A stretch of DNA of 64,000 bases from Agromyces luteolus (GTDB taxonomy: Bacteria; Actinomycetota; Actinomycetes; Actinomycetales; Microbacteriaceae). Shown here piece after piece: positions 48,859 to 57,891 of the stretch. The stretch lies in NCBI RefSeq assembly GCF_009729855.1, contig NZ_WODA01000006.1, positions 62,001-126,000 of the forward strand, written 5' to 3'. The position numbers were made by a program, and so were the translations under genes. Positions within the stretch are counted from its first letter, which is position 1; each line of letters opens with the position of its first letter. Under the pieces are notes generated by a model. It was given only the letters and a program-made list of their open reading frames with translations, made no database searches and was not told where the DNA came from.

Positions 48859-50322
48859 ATGTCACAGAGCACCATTGAGACGATCGTTGGCGAACCCGAG
48901 GTCCTCGAGGACGAGGCTCGCACCGAGATCACGCCGGAGCTCATCGCGCTCGCCGACGGCGTCGAGACCGACCCCGCCTGGGTCCGCCTCAAGGAGTCGG
49001 CCACGCGCCTGCAGTCGCTCCAGGTGAAGGACGGCTCGGTCCCCGAGGAGTCCGACAAGCCCGCGGCATCCGCCCTCGTCGACGCCGTCGTCGAGTCGGT
49101 CGCCGCCCTCGCGCCCCGGTTCCCGCACGAGGCGGCGTACCTCGAGGCGCTGCAGGCCGACTTCCGGAAGTGGCAGGCCGAGGGCCTCGGCGTGCCCGAC
49201 TTCCTCGACTCGCTCGTCGAGTTCCAGCCGCAGCTGCACCGCGTCGACGGCATCCGCCACCTCGTCGTGTTCCCGATGACCACCCAGAACGGTTCGTCGG
49301 ACCGGCACGTCGAGGCGCTCGTCGTCGAGACGATCTGGCCCGAGTTCATCGCGCACCTCGAGGCCGGCGACTACGGCAACAAGCTCTTCGTGAGCCTGCG
49401 CCTCGTCGACTTCACGCCCGGCTACGACACGAACTCGGCCGTGCTGTTCCCCGAGACCGTCGCGATGCGCGAGATCCCGCCGTTCACCTGGGGCGCGATC
49501 TTCCAGGACCGCGAGGCGGCCCGGTACCGCCGGGTCGTGCGCGCGGCCTCGGAGATCACCAAGCTCGAACTGCCGGATGACGCGGCGAGCCTCCTCGAGG
49601 ACCAGGACCTCGCCGAGCGCACGTTCGTGATGTGGGACATCATCCACGACCGCACGCACATGCGCGGCGACCTGCCGTTCGACCCGTTCATGATCAAGCA
49701 GCGGATGCCGTTCTTCCTCTACTCGCTGGAGGAACTGCGCTGCGACCTGACCGCGTTCCGCGAGTCGGTGAAGATCGAGCGCGGGCTGCGGGCACGGGTG
49801 GCGGAGGGCGACGAACTCGACGCGGTCGACGCGCACCTGCTCGAGCACGCGAAGCTCGTGCAGTACGCGGTGATCTTCGACCGGATCTTCCGGTTCGCGA
49901 TCACCGGGTCGCGCGTGCGCAACTACGACGGGCTCGGCGGCCAGCTGCTCTTCGCGTGGCTGCACCAGAAGCACGTGCTCGACTGGACCGACGTGAAGCT
50001 CACGTTCGACTGGGAGGCCGTGCCCGACGCGGTCGTCGAGCTCGGCGACGCGATCGACGAGCTGTACTGGAAGTCGATCGACCGGCCGAAGACCGCGCAC
50101 TGGCTCGCCGCGTACGAGCTCGTCCGCGGCGTGCTCACGCCCAACCCGGCATCGGTGTGGGCCGAGGGCCTGCCGCGCGAGGTGCTCGCGGGCGCGCCGA
50201 AGGGCTACACCGACCTCGTGATGGACGACGAGTTCCCGCTGTCGATGTTCTTCGAGGCGCTCGACAGGAAGATGAAGCCCGTCATCGAGTCGACCGTGGG
50301 CATCACCGCCGCCGACGCCTGA
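48859..50322 (+). CDS. DUF6421-family protein
   Basis: The 487-residue soluble protein belongs to the family I recall as DUF6421, often paired with an SDR in actinobacteria, as here. Visible segments are VDGIRHLVVFPMTTQNGSSDRHVEALVVETIWPEF, FTWGAIFQDREAARYRRVV, FVMWDIIHDRTHMRGDLPFDPFMIKQRMPFFLYSLEELRCDL and LFAWLHQKHVLDWTDVKL. The HDRTHMRGDLPFDPF stretch looks like a metal or active site. CGGAGG lies 8 nt before the ATG. Activity unknown. Confidence 0.75.
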   Translation: MSQSTIETIVGEPEVLEDEARTEITPELIALADGVETDPAWVRLKESATRLQSLQVKDGSVPEESDKPAASALVDAVVESVAALAPRFPHEAAYLEALQADFRKWQAEGLGVPDFLDSLVEFQPQLHRVDGIRHLVVFPMTTQNGSSDRHVEALVVETIWPEFIAHLEAGDYGNKLFVSLRLVDFTPGYDTNSAVLFPETVAMREIPPFTWGAIFQDREAARYRRVVRAASEITKLELPDDAASLLEDQDLAERTFVMWDIIHDRTHMRGDLPFDPFMIKQRMPFFLYSLEELRCDLTAFRESVKIERGLRARVAEGDELDAVDAHLLEHAKLVQYAVIFDRIFRFAITGSRVRNYDGLGGQLLFAWLHQKHVLDWTDVKLTFDWEAVPDAVVELGDAIDELYWKSIDRPKTAHWLAAYELVRGVLTPNPASVWAEGLPREVLAGAPKGYTDLVMDDEFPLSMFFEALDRKMKPVIESTVGITAADA

Positions 50323-50344
50323 CGGTCTGGATATCGCTGCGATG

Positions 50345-50431
50345 CCGGTGGTCGAGCAGCACGCGAAGCGCGCGTATCGAGACCGCTCACGGGTCTCGAT
50401 ACGGCCGCGGAGCGGCCTGCTCGACCACCGG
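50345..50431. repeat. GGTCGAG..TCGACC repeat, copy 3
   Basis: CCGGTGGTCGAGCAG at one end and CTGCTCGACCACCGG at the other are perfectly inverted (15 bp). Inside, GTATCGAGACC pairs with GGTCTCGATAC. It fills the gap between the DUF6421 gene and its SDR partner. Confidence 0.85.
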
Positions 50432-50475
50432 CGCGTGGAGCGCGCGCACCGGAACCAATGAGAGGATCCCCTACC

Positions 50476-51132
50476 GTGAACACCCTGCAGGACAAGGTCG
50501 TCGTCATCGCCGGCGCGACGAGCGCCTCCGGCCGCGCGGTCGCGCGCGCCCTCGTCGAGCACGGCGCGAAGGTCGTCGTCGTCGGCACGCACCAGGGCCG
50601 CCTCGACGAACTCGAGGTCGAGATCCCCGGCGTCGTCGGCGAGCGCGCCGACCTCACCGACGGCGACGACGTGCTCGAGCTCGCGATGCGCGTGCACGCG
50701 AGGCTCGGCGACGTCGACGGCGTCGTGCACCTCGTCGGCGGATGGCGCGGCGGCGGCGGCATCCCCGGCCAGACCGAGGAGGACTACCGCCTCCTCGAGC
50801 GCTCGCTCACGGCGCTGCGGTACGCCAGTCGCGTGTTCTGGGAGGACCTCGTCGCCTCCCCGGCCGGCCGCGTCGCGATCGTCTCGTCGACGACCGTCGA
50901 GAAGCCGACCGCGGGCGGCGCGAACTACACCGCGATCAAGGCCGCGAGCGAGTCGTGGATGCGCTCCCTCGCCGACGGCTTCGCGAAGGCGGACTCGCCC
51001 GGCGCGGCCGTGACCTTCCGGGTGAAGGCGCTCGCGGGGCTCGAGCAGCGGCTCGCCGACGAGGTCGTCGCGCTCTGGGCCACGGATGCCGCGGCCGACC
51101 TCAACGGGCGCGTGACGACGCTCCAGGGGTGA
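50476..51132 (+). CDS. SDR-family oxidoreductase, partner of DUF6421
   Basis: The 218-residue SDR has VVVIAGATSASGRAVARAL (cofactor loop), GERADLTDGDDV, VDGVVHLVGGWRGGGG, VAIVSSTTVEKPTAGGANYTAIKAASESW (Ser, Tyr-x3-Lys). It is shorter than usual (218 instead of ~250). Starts at GTG 50476 or ATG 50458 are both possible. It probably shares an operon with DUF6421 in spite of the 150 bp repeat-containing gap. Confidence 0.82.
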   Translation: MNTLQDKVVVIAGATSASGRAVARALVEHGAKVVVVGTHQGRLDELEVEIPGVVGERADLTDGDDVLELAMRVHARLGDVDGVVHLVGGWRGGGGIPGQTEEDYRLLERSLTALRYASRVFWEDLVASPAGRVAIVSSTTVEKPTAGGANYTAIKAASESWMRSLADGFAKADSPGAAVTFRVKALAGLEQRLADEVVALWATDAAADLNGRVTTLQG

Positions 51133-51547
51133 CGTCCCCGGCCGCGTCGAGGTCGTCGTCGGTGTCGAACGCCTCGATGCCACCGGCCTCATCGTCGTCG
51201 ACCTCGTCGGCCTCGGCGCCGTCGGCGTCCGCGTCGGTCGCGAGGGCGGCCGCCGTCTCGGCGCGCGGCGCGAACGCGCGGATGCTGCCCGCGATCGCGA
51301 TCGTGGCGAGCGACACGACCACGGCGAGGATGCCCGCCGTGAGGACGGCCGCGGCGACCACGACGCGCGACTGGCCGCCGTAGACGTCGGCGGCCGTGCC
51401 ATCCGGGCTGTTCAGCGCGGCGACGAGCGCGTCGTTCTCGGCGATCGTCATCGCGATCCCGAGCACGAGCACGGCGATCGACGCGACGAGCGCGAACGGC
51501 GGGATGACGAGCGCGGCGAGGGAGATGGAACGGCGGGACGCGGGCAT
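51101..51547 (-). CDS. Two-TM membrane protein with acidic tail
   Basis: The 148-residue protein has helices at ~11-35 and ~63-88 and an Asp/Glu-rich C terminus (ADGAEADEVDDDEAGGIEAFDTDDDLDAAGD). Its end overlaps the convergent SDR gene by 32 bp. It resembles short actinobacterial membrane proteins of unknown function. Confidence 0.65.
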   Translation of the reverse strand: MPASRRSISLAALVIPPFALVASIAVLVLGIAMTIAENDALVAALNSPDGTAADVYGGQSRVVVAAAVLTAGILAVVVSLATIAIAGSIRAFAPRAETAAALATDADADGAEADEVDDDEAGGIEAFDTDDDLDAAGDVTPGASSRAR

Positions 51548-51760
51548 GGAGACCTCGGTTTCATTCGGCGACGCTCGCGGCGTCGGTTCGGACCCGACCG
51601 ACCCTAGGGGCGGCGGTTATGCGCCGGCTGTGGATCGTCCATGCGCCTGCGGGGTGTTCCGCCCGAGCACGATTCGGGATTCGCGCGCACGCGGGGTAGC
51701 ATTCCCGCGCCCCTTGACGCGCCGTCGCCCACGGCCCACCCGAACGAGAGCCCCACCCCC

Positions 51761-52603
51761 ATGCGCAAGCGCACCGTCGCGCTCATCACCGTGTCCGCCG
51801 TCGTCCTCGCCGCCGTCGGCGCGGCGTACTGGGCGGGCCGCGACCTGTTCCACGAACCGAGCGCCCGAGGCGTCGACTCGATGGTCGCCGAGCTCGACGG
51901 CGAGCGCGTGCTCGGCGTCTTCGCCCACCCCGACGACGAGCAGACCGTCAACGGCCTGTTCTGGCGTGCGTCGCAGGACGGCGCCGAGACGGCGATGATC
52001 ACGGCCACGCGCGGCGAGGCCGGGCACCAGGTGCCCGTCGTCGCGCGGCAGGAGGACCTCGGCACGGTCCGCGCCGCCGAGGCCCTGAAGAACAGCTTCA
52101 ACCTCGGCGTCGCCGAGCACGAGGTCTGGGAGTACCCCGACGGCGGCCTGCCCGACATCGACGAGTCCGAGCTCGTCGAGCGCGTCGCCGACGCGATGCG
52201 CGACTTCCGACCCGACGTCGTCGTCGCGTTCTGGCCCGAGAGCGGCGCGACCGGGCACGCCGACCACATGGAGATGGGACGCGTGACCGAACTCGCGATC
52301 GCCGAGCTGGCGGCATCCGGCGGCTCGTACACCGGACCCGACTACCTCGTGTACACGATCAGCCCGACGAAGGCGCTCACGACGTTCGGCGGCGAGACCG
52401 GTGCGTTCGTCGTCGCGAACCAGCCCGAACCCGACTACGCGATGCCGGCCGAGGTCGGGAAGAAGTTCGAGGGCTGGCAGATCCACGCGTCGCAGCGCGA
52501 CTTCATGCCGGCGTCGTACATCCTGCCGACCTGGCTCGTCTACGCGCTCTGGGACCACGAGTTCTACGCCGTCCGCGACCTGGAGGCCGAGCCGCTCGCC
52601 TGA
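51761..52603 (+). CDS. PIG-L family deacetylase, membrane-anchored
   Basis: The 280-residue LmbE/PIG-L protein has an N-terminal anchor helix (VALITVSAVVLAAVGAAYWAG). Zinc motif AHPDDEQTVNG (His, Asp, Asp, Glu) and the third ligand in GHADHMEMG are present; ITATRGEAGHQV follows the first. The family deacetylates N-acetylglucosamine-type groups (MshB, Mca and GPI enzymes); the membrane anchor suggests an external glycan substrate. -10-like TAGCAT lies ~65 bp upstream. Confidence 0.88.
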   Translation: MRKRTVALITVSAVVLAAVGAAYWAGRDLFHEPSARGVDSMVAELDGERVLGVFAHPDDEQTVNGLFWRASQDGAETAMITATRGEAGHQVPVVARQEDLGTVRAAEALKNSFNLGVAEHEVWEYPDGGLPDIDESELVERVADAMRDFRPDVVVAFWPESGATGHADHMEMGRVTELAIAELAASGGSYTGPDYLVYTISPTKALTTFGGETGAFVVANQPEPDYAMPAEVGKKFEGWQIHASQRDFMPASYILPTWLVYALWDHEFYAVRDLEAEPLA

Positions 52604-52654
52604 GCCGCGCCCGGCGGGGTAGTGTGCATCCACGCGAACCGGAAGGGGCGGAGC

Positions 52655-53476
52655 GTGGTCGACCTGATCGCATCCGACGGCACCCGGCTGAACTACCTCG
52701 AGTACGGCGACCCGGACGGACGGCCGGTGGTGCTGGTCGCCGGATTCAAGGCGCCCGCGACCAGCTGGCGGTACCAGGTGAAGCCGCTGGCCCGCGCCGG
52801 GTACCGCGTCATCGCGCTCGACCGCCGCGGGCACGGGAAGTCGGAGGCGGGCGTGGGCGAGCCGACGATGGAGCGGCACGGCCGAGACATCCGCGACCTG
52901 CTCGACGCGCTCGACCTCGCCGACGCCACGCTCGTCGGGCAGTCGATGGGCGGCGACGCGCTCTGGGCGCTCGCCGCGGAGCACGGCACCGACCGTGTCC
53001 GCGACCTCGTGATCGTCGACCAGACGCCGTGCATGCTGAACACCGACGACTGGGCCCACGGGTTCTACGACTACGACGAGCAGAACCGCGACACGTACTT
53101 CGCGACCGGCATCCCCGATCCGAGGAGGTTCCCCGCGAAGTCGAAGGGGCTCGTTCGCATCGCGCGACTGCTGACCTCGCTCGAGGTGCCGCGGGGCGGC
53201 CCACCCGCCTTCACCGAGGCGGAGCTCGCCCTCCTGAACGACCACGCCACGCGCGACTGGCGACCGGTCGTGGCCGCCTGCGAGGTGCCGGTCCTCTTCA
53301 TCGCCGGCGCCGAGAGCGAGTTCTGGCCCGCCGATCACGCGGCGGCCGCGGCCGGGCTGAACCCGCTCGCCGACTCCGTCGTGATCCCCCGCGACGGCCA
53401 TGCCGCGAACATCGAGCAGCCGGCGCTGTTCAACCGGATCCTGCTCGACCGGCTGGAGGCGGTCTCCGCGAGCTGA
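52655..53476 (+). CDS. Alpha/beta hydrolase
   Basis: The 273-residue protein has an intact catalytic set: nucleophile in VGQSMGGD (G-x-S-x-G), DRRGHGKSE after the second strand, acid residue in the AGAESEFWPADH region and the terminal histidine in PRDGHAAN. The GTG start at 52655 is preferred because GGAAGGGGCGGAG precedes it; an upstream GTG at 52622 is possible. Substrate unknown. Unlike the protein at 17.1-18.0 kb, this one keeps its serine. Confidence 0.85.
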   Translation: MVDLIASDGTRLNYLEYGDPDGRPVVLVAGFKAPATSWRYQVKPLARAGYRVIALDRRGHGKSEAGVGEPTMERHGRDIRDLLDALDLADATLVGQSMGGDALWALAAEHGTDRVRDLVIVDQTPCMLNTDDWAHGFYDYDEQNRDTYFATGIPDPRRFPAKSKGLVRIARLLTSLEVPRGGPPAFTEAELALLNDHATRDWRPVVAACEVPVLFIAGAESEFWPADHAAAAAGLNPLADSVVIPRDGHAANIEQPALFNRILLDRLEAVSAS

Positions 53477-53477
53477 C

Positions 53478-53494
53478 GGGCCCGGTTCGGGCCC
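53478..53494. terminator. Bidirectional terminator between convergent genes
   Basis: GGGCCCG-GTT-CGGGCCC is a perfect 7 bp stem with a 3 nt loop, directly between the hydrolase and the GlcD-like gene. Confidence 0.55.
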
Positions 53495-53506
53495 TCGGCT
53501 CGGGCC

Positions 53507-54907
53507 TCACGTCGGGAACGCCTTGCCGGGATTCAGGACGCCGTGCGGGTCGAGCGCCCGCTTGACCGCGCGGTGGAGCTCCACCACGCGGGGGCTCAAC
53601 TCGCGTGCGGCGCCGGGGAGCTTCAGCAGTCCGACGCCGTGCTCGCCCGTGACGGTGCCGCCGAGCGCCCGGCAGTCGTCGACGATGCGGTCGAACGCGA
53701 GCTTCGCCCGCGCCTTCGCCGCCTCGTCGCCCTCGGGCGCGATGATCAGCGGATGCAGGTTGCCGTCGCCCGCGTGGGCGATGTTCGCGATCACGACGTC
53801 GTGGTCGAGCGCGCCGGCCTGGATCCGCCGGAGCATCTCCGGCACGCGGCCGCGCGGCACGCAGATGTCCTCCGTGAGCACGGGGCCGAGCCGTTCGAGC
53901 GAGGGGTACGCGAGCCGGCGCGCGAGGAAGAGCCGGTCGGCCTCCTCGGTCGAGGCGCCCCGCTCGACCGTGAGGGCGCCGGCCCGCGCCATCCGCTCGG
54001 CCACCGCCCCGGCGAGGGCCTCGCCGGCCGCACCGACCTCGTCGACCCGCGCGAGCAGCATCGCCTCGACGCCGTGCGGCAGGCCGAGCGACTGCCACGC
54101 GTCGACCGCCTCGATGCAGGTGCGGTCGATGAGCTCGAGGGCGGATGGCACGATGCCCGCGCCCGAGATCGCCGCGACCGCGTCGCCCGCCGCCTCGAGC
54201 GAGTCGAACGAGCCGACGATCGCGCGCTCCTCGCGCCCGCCGAGCGGCAGCAGCCTCAGCGTGAGCTCGACGATGATGCCGAGCGTGCCCTCCGACCCGA
54301 CCATGAGCGCCGTGAGGTCGTAGCCCGTGACGCCCTTCGCCGTGCGGCGGCCGAGCCGGACCACCTCGCCGTCGGCGAGCACGACGGTCATGCCGAGCAC
54401 GTAGTCGCGCGTCACGCCGTACTTGACGCAGCAGATGCCGCCGGCGTTGGTGGCGGCGTTGCCGCCGATCGTCGAGATCCGGTGGCTCGCCGGGTCGGGC
54501 GGGTACCAGAGGCCGTGCGCGGCGACCGCCTGACGCAGGTCGTCGTTGAGGACGCCGGCCTCGGCGACCACGAGCCGCTCCGCCGCGTCGACCTCGAGGA
54601 TCCGGGTCATCCGCTCGAGCGAGACGACGATGCTGCCCGCCATCGCGTTCGCCCCGCCGGAGAGCCCCGTCCCGGCGCCCCTGGCGACGACGTGCAGGCC
54701 GGATTCCGCGGCCGCGCGCACCGCCGCGACGACGTCGTCGACGGACTCGGCGAGCACCACCGCGAGCGGATCCGCGAAGTCGGCCCACTCGGCGTCGTCG
54801 TGCGCGTAGCGCGCGAGATCGGCCGGCTCCGTGATCACCCGGCCGGCCGCGAGTCCGCTCCGGAGTCGGGTGACGGCGTCGGCGGGCGAGGCGGTCGGAT
54901 CTGGCAT
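53507..54907 (-). CDS. GlcD-like FAD-linked oxidase
   Basis: The 466-residue protein belongs to the FAD-binding-4/glycolate-oxidase GlcD family. GLHVVARGAGTGLSGGANA (~70-88) is the FAD pyrophosphate loop. Other marks are GNAATNAGGICCVKYGVTRDYVLGM, TGYDLTALMVGSEGTLGI, IANIAHAGDGNLHP (metal-binding His) and GTVTGEHGVGLLK. It oxidises 2-hydroxyacids such as glycolate or lactate, with FAD. No GlcE/GlcF genes are adjacent, so it may be a stand-alone D-lactate/glycolate dehydrogenase. The MFS gene lies upstream on the same strand. Confidence 0.9.
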   Translation of the reverse strand: MPDPTASPADAVTRLRSGLAAGRVITEPADLARYAHDDAEWADFADPLAVVLAESVDDVVAAVRAAAESGLHVVARGAGTGLSGGANAMAGSIVVSLERMTRILEVDAAERLVVAEAGVLNDDLRQAVAAHGLWYPPDPASHRISTIGGNAATNAGGICCVKYGVTRDYVLGMTVVLADGEVVRLGRRTAKGVTGYDLTALMVGSEGTLGIIVELTLRLLPLGGREERAIVGSFDSLEAAGDAVAAISGAGIVPSALELIDRTCIEAVDAWQSLGLPHGVEAMLLARVDEVGAAGEALAGAVAERMARAGALTVERGASTEEADRLFLARRLAYPSLERLGPVLTEDICVPRGRVPEMLRRIQAGALDHDVVIANIAHAGDGNLHPLIIAPEGDEAAKARAKLAFDRIVDDCRALGGTVTGEHGVGLLKLPGAARELSPRVVELHRAVKRALDPHGVLNPGKAFPT

Positions 54908-54959
54908 CGAGAGCGCTCCTCGTGGTGGTCGCGGTGGCGGCGGGTGGCGGCGGCCGGGG

Positions 54960-56366
54960 TCAGGACGTCGGGGGCGGCATCGTGGCATCCGTCGCCGGAC
55001 CGTCGCCCGCGTCGCTCTCGCCCTCGCCGTCGCCGCTGCCCGCCGCCCCGCCGTCGCCGTCGGCGACCTGGCGGGCCGTGTCGGCCGGATCGTGCTCGGC
55101 GCGGCTGAGGAGCACGAACGGCGCGGCGAGCACCTGCACGGCGCCGCTGCACAGCAGCGAGAAGCCGTACCCGCCGAGGTCGGCCGCGCGGCCCAGTGCC
55201 GGCTGGATGACGGCACCGCCCGCGCTGCCGAGGAGCGAGTCGAAGGACAGCACCGTGGCGCGCTGCTTCGACGGGATCATGTCGTTGAGGTAGGCGCGGT
55301 GCACCGGATCGTCGATGGAGGACGAGACGCCCCAGAGCGCGATGAGCACGACCGCGAGCCAGAAGTTCGCGACGAGCCCGAGCGCGAGGAGGACGACGGT
55401 GCTGAGCACGGTCGCGAGCAGGATCACCGACGTCCGCTTGCGGAAGCGGCGCCGGACGACGGGCGCGAGCAGCCCGCCGACGATCCCGGCGCCCGAGAGC
55501 AGGGCGGCCGCGAGGCCGGCGATCGAGTACGCGCCCTCGTCGCCCCAGAGTTCGAGCAGGTACGGCTGGAGCGCGTAGAACGCGTAGAAGCCGACACCGG
55601 TCGTGAAGGGCGTCGTGAACATGAGCCAGCGGACGGGTCGGCGACCCAGCCCGTACTTCACGGAGGCGCGGAGGACCTCGCCCGTCGCCTTCACCGGGCC
55701 GACGCCCCGTTCCGGGGTGAATCCGAGGTCGTGCATGAGGATCGCGGCGACCGCGAACATCACGACGAGGATGCCGGCGCGGATGAGGAACGGCACCCCG
55801 AGGTTCGACAGTTGCGCGATGACGCCGCCGAGCACGGAGCCGCCGAGCATCGCGACGTTGCCGACGACGACCGCCCGGCCGAACACCGCCTCGAGGCTGC
55901 CCGTGTACCCCGTCGCCTGGAGGGCATCGACGAGCCAGGCGTCGACGGCGCCCGAGAAGAACGTGAAGCCGAGGCCGAGCAGCACCGATACGATCGCCCA
56001 CGCCCAGAACGGCGACTGCCACAGCCAGAGCATCCAGTACATCGCGGTCGTCGCGGCGAGCGTCAGGGTGCCGAGGAGGTAGGAGGCCCGGCGTCCGAGG
56101 GTGTCGGCGACGACGCCGGTCGGGATCTCGAAGACGAACATGCCGAGGCTGAAGAACGCGTTCGCGGCGAACGCCTCGAGGTTCGAGAGACCGGCGTCGA
56201 GCAGGAAGAGGGTGTTGATGCCCCAGATGAACGAGGCGGCGAGGGTGTTGCCGAGGGTCAGCGTGTAATAGGTGCCCTGGACCCGGCGCGCGGCGCGCCC
56301 GCCGTCGTCGCCCGGGTCGGCGGCGGCCTCGGCCGAACGCCTCGGACTCCCCACGCGCTCCATCAT
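54960..56366 (-). CDS. MFS transporter
   Basis: The 468-residue protein has 12 helices. The MFS loop signature GVVADTLGRRASYLLGT lies between helices 2 and 3. The sequence resembles the MFS_1/drug-efflux-like group. A Glu/Asp/Gly-rich C terminus (residues ~435-468) is cytoplasmic and unusual. Two ATGs (56366 and 56363) are possible starts. Upstream of the GlcD-like gene by 52 bp; a shared transcript is likely. Substrate unknown. Confidence 0.87.
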   Translation of the reverse strand: MMERVGSPRRSAEAAADPGDDGGRAARRVQGTYYTLTLGNTLAASFIWGINTLFLLDAGLSNLEAFAANAFFSLGMFVFEIPTGVVADTLGRRASYLLGTLTLAATTAMYWMLWLWQSPFWAWAIVSVLLGLGFTFFSGAVDAWLVDALQATGYTGSLEAVFGRAVVVGNVAMLGGSVLGGVIAQLSNLGVPFLIRAGILVVMFAVAAILMHDLGFTPERGVGPVKATGEVLRASVKYGLGRRPVRWLMFTTPFTTGVGFYAFYALQPYLLELWGDEGAYSIAGLAAALLSGAGIVGGLLAPVVRRRFRKRTSVILLATVLSTVVLLALGLVANFWLAVVLIALWGVSSSIDDPVHRAYLNDMIPSKQRATVLSFDSLLGSAGGAVIQPALGRAADLGGYGFSLLCSGAVQVLAAPFVLLSRAEHDPADTARQVADGDGGAAGSGDGEGESDAGDGPATDATMPPPTS

Positions 56367-56460
56367 GCCTGCTGGGGAAGCGCGCGCGCCAGCCTCCGGC
56401 GTTCACTCGGGGGCACCCCCCGTTCGTGGTTCTTTTGCCGTAGAACGTTAAAAGCCGCGC

Positions 56461-56484
56461 GTCAAGCGATTTCTTTTGCTTGAC
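56461..56484. promoter_or_regulatory. Palindrome in an A+T-rich promoter, possible operator
   Basis: GTCAAGC-N10-GCTTGAC is a perfect 7 bp inverted repeat in the most A+T-rich stretch of the neighbourhood (TTAAAAGCC.. TTTCTTTTG). It lies 164 bp upstream of the Tat-exported isomerase gene. A ROK- or LacI-like regulator would suit a sugar-related target, but none is encoded nearby. Confidence 0.45.
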
Positions 56485-56647
56485 CGCGGTGAGACAAATG
56501 CCGTAGTGTCCGAAAAAGTTCGTGGCGCCAACTCACGAGCAACGGTGCGAAGAGTGGCTAGGTGACGCTTCGCGCCGGGCGCGGTCACAACCCCGCGTCG
56601 CGGGCGTTCCGCCCGACCCCCACAACGGTTCAGTGCAAGGGAGCATC

Positions 56648-57790
56648 ATGGATGAACTGACGGAACAGGCCGAGCACGACGCCCGGATCCTCGGGACGCG
56701 ACTCGGCCTCACGCGGCGGCAGCTGCTCGCTGCGACGACCGGCATGGCAGCGGCGGCAGCCGTCGGCCTCGCCGGCGGCCACACGCACGCCCACGCCGCT
56801 CCCGCGGCCGCGGGCGGCAACGGGGTGCTCGTCCCGCCCGGCAAGCGGGGCATCATCCTCTACACGGTCCGCGACGCCATCGGCCGCAACCCGCTGACGA
56901 ACCCCGGCCTGCCCTCGGGCTTCAAGCAGGTGCTGGAGGAGCTCGCGCGCCAGGGGTACAAGCAGATCGAGTTCGCGGGCTACAACCAGAACTCCAACTC
57001 CGAGGGCGGCAACCTGAACAACGTCGCCGGGGCGCAGCTGCTGCGCACGTGGCTCGACGACAACGGGCTCGAGGCCGAGGGCAACCACGGCTCCATCCCG
57101 GGTTCGATCACCGACACCACGCTCGCCCAGTTCGACGCCGCCTGCGAGATCGCCAACATCCTCGGATTCGGCCACATCGGCACGGGCAGCGACCCGACCA
57201 ACTCGGCGTACCTCGCCGACTGGCAGGCCGCCGCCGAGCGCTGGAACATCCTCGGCGAGCGCGCGGCGACGCACGGGCTGAAGCTGTACACGCACAACCA
57301 CGATGCCGCGTACAACTTCCTGCTCGACAGCGGGCCGCTCGACGCGATGGGCCGCCCGACCGCCTCGAGCGGCGTCCGCCGCCTCGAGTGGTTCCTGCAG
57401 AACACCGACCCGAGCTACGTGTACCTCGAGATGGACATCTACTGGGCCCACGTGGCGCAGCACCGGTACCAGAGCTACACGGCGGCCGACGGCAGCACCG
57501 TCCCCGACTGGTTCGACCCGGCGGGGCTCGTGGCCGAGCAGACCACGCGGTTCCCGCTCTTCCACGCCAAGGACGGTGCGCGCAACACCAGCGCCGCCGG
57601 CTACTCGATCGTGCCGTTCGGCGCGGGCGACATCGACTTCACCACGTTCTTCCAGCGGATCGGGGCGAAGGGCTACCACAACTCGATGTACGAGCAGGAC
57701 AACGCCTCGAGCGTGCCCATGGCCTCGCCGACCATGTCGCTCGAGAATGCCGCGTCCTCCTACAAGAACCTCGCCGCGCTCCGCGGCTGA
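56648..57790 (+). CDS. Tat-exported TIM-barrel sugar phosphate isomerase/epimerase-like protein
   Basis: The 380-residue protein has a twin-arginine signal (LTRRQLLAATTGMAAAAAVG, RR at 23-24). The mature part is an AP-endonuclease-2/xylose-isomerase-like barrel: GIILYTVRDAIG, YKQIEFAGYNQNSNSEGG (metal Glu), LKLYTHNHDAAY, VYLEMDIYWAHVAQ, PLFHAKDGARNTSAAG and YEQDNASS. The metal ligands Glu, Asp, His, Glu are present. Export through Tat fits a folded metalloenzyme. It could act on 3-keto-glycosides or similar sugars outside the cell (inference). A terminator and 101 bp separate it from the dehydrogenase gene. Confidence 0.87.
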   Translation: MDELTEQAEHDARILGTRLGLTRRQLLAATTGMAAAAAVGLAGGHTHAHAAPAAAGGNGVLVPPGKRGIILYTVRDAIGRNPLTNPGLPSGFKQVLEELARQGYKQIEFAGYNQNSNSEGGNLNNVAGAQLLRTWLDDNGLEAEGNHGSIPGSITDTTLAQFDAACEIANILGFGHIGTGSDPTNSAYLADWQAAAERWNILGERAATHGLKLYTHNHDAAYNFLLDSGPLDAMGRPTASSGVRRLEWFLQNTDPSYVYLEMDIYWAHVAQHRYQSYTAADGSTVPDWFDPAGLVAEQTTRFPLFHAKDGARNTSAAGYSIVPFGAGDIDFTTFFQRIGAKGYHNSMYEQDNASSVPMASPTMSLENAASSYKNLAALRG

Positions 57791-57799
57791 CGCGATACC

Positions 57800-57838
57800 C
57801 CGGGCCGCGCGGGTGACCCAACTCCCCGCGCGGCCCGG
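57800..57838 (+). terminator. Strong hairpin between the isomerase and the dehydrogenase genes
   Basis: CCGGGCCGCGCGGG pairs perfectly (14 bp) with its complement at 57825-57838, around an 11 nt loop. It lies 10 bp after the stop. Confidence 0.75.
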
Positions 57839-57891
57839 ACACCACATGGATCCCGCCGAACCTCCTTCCATTCGTTGACTGGAGAACATCC

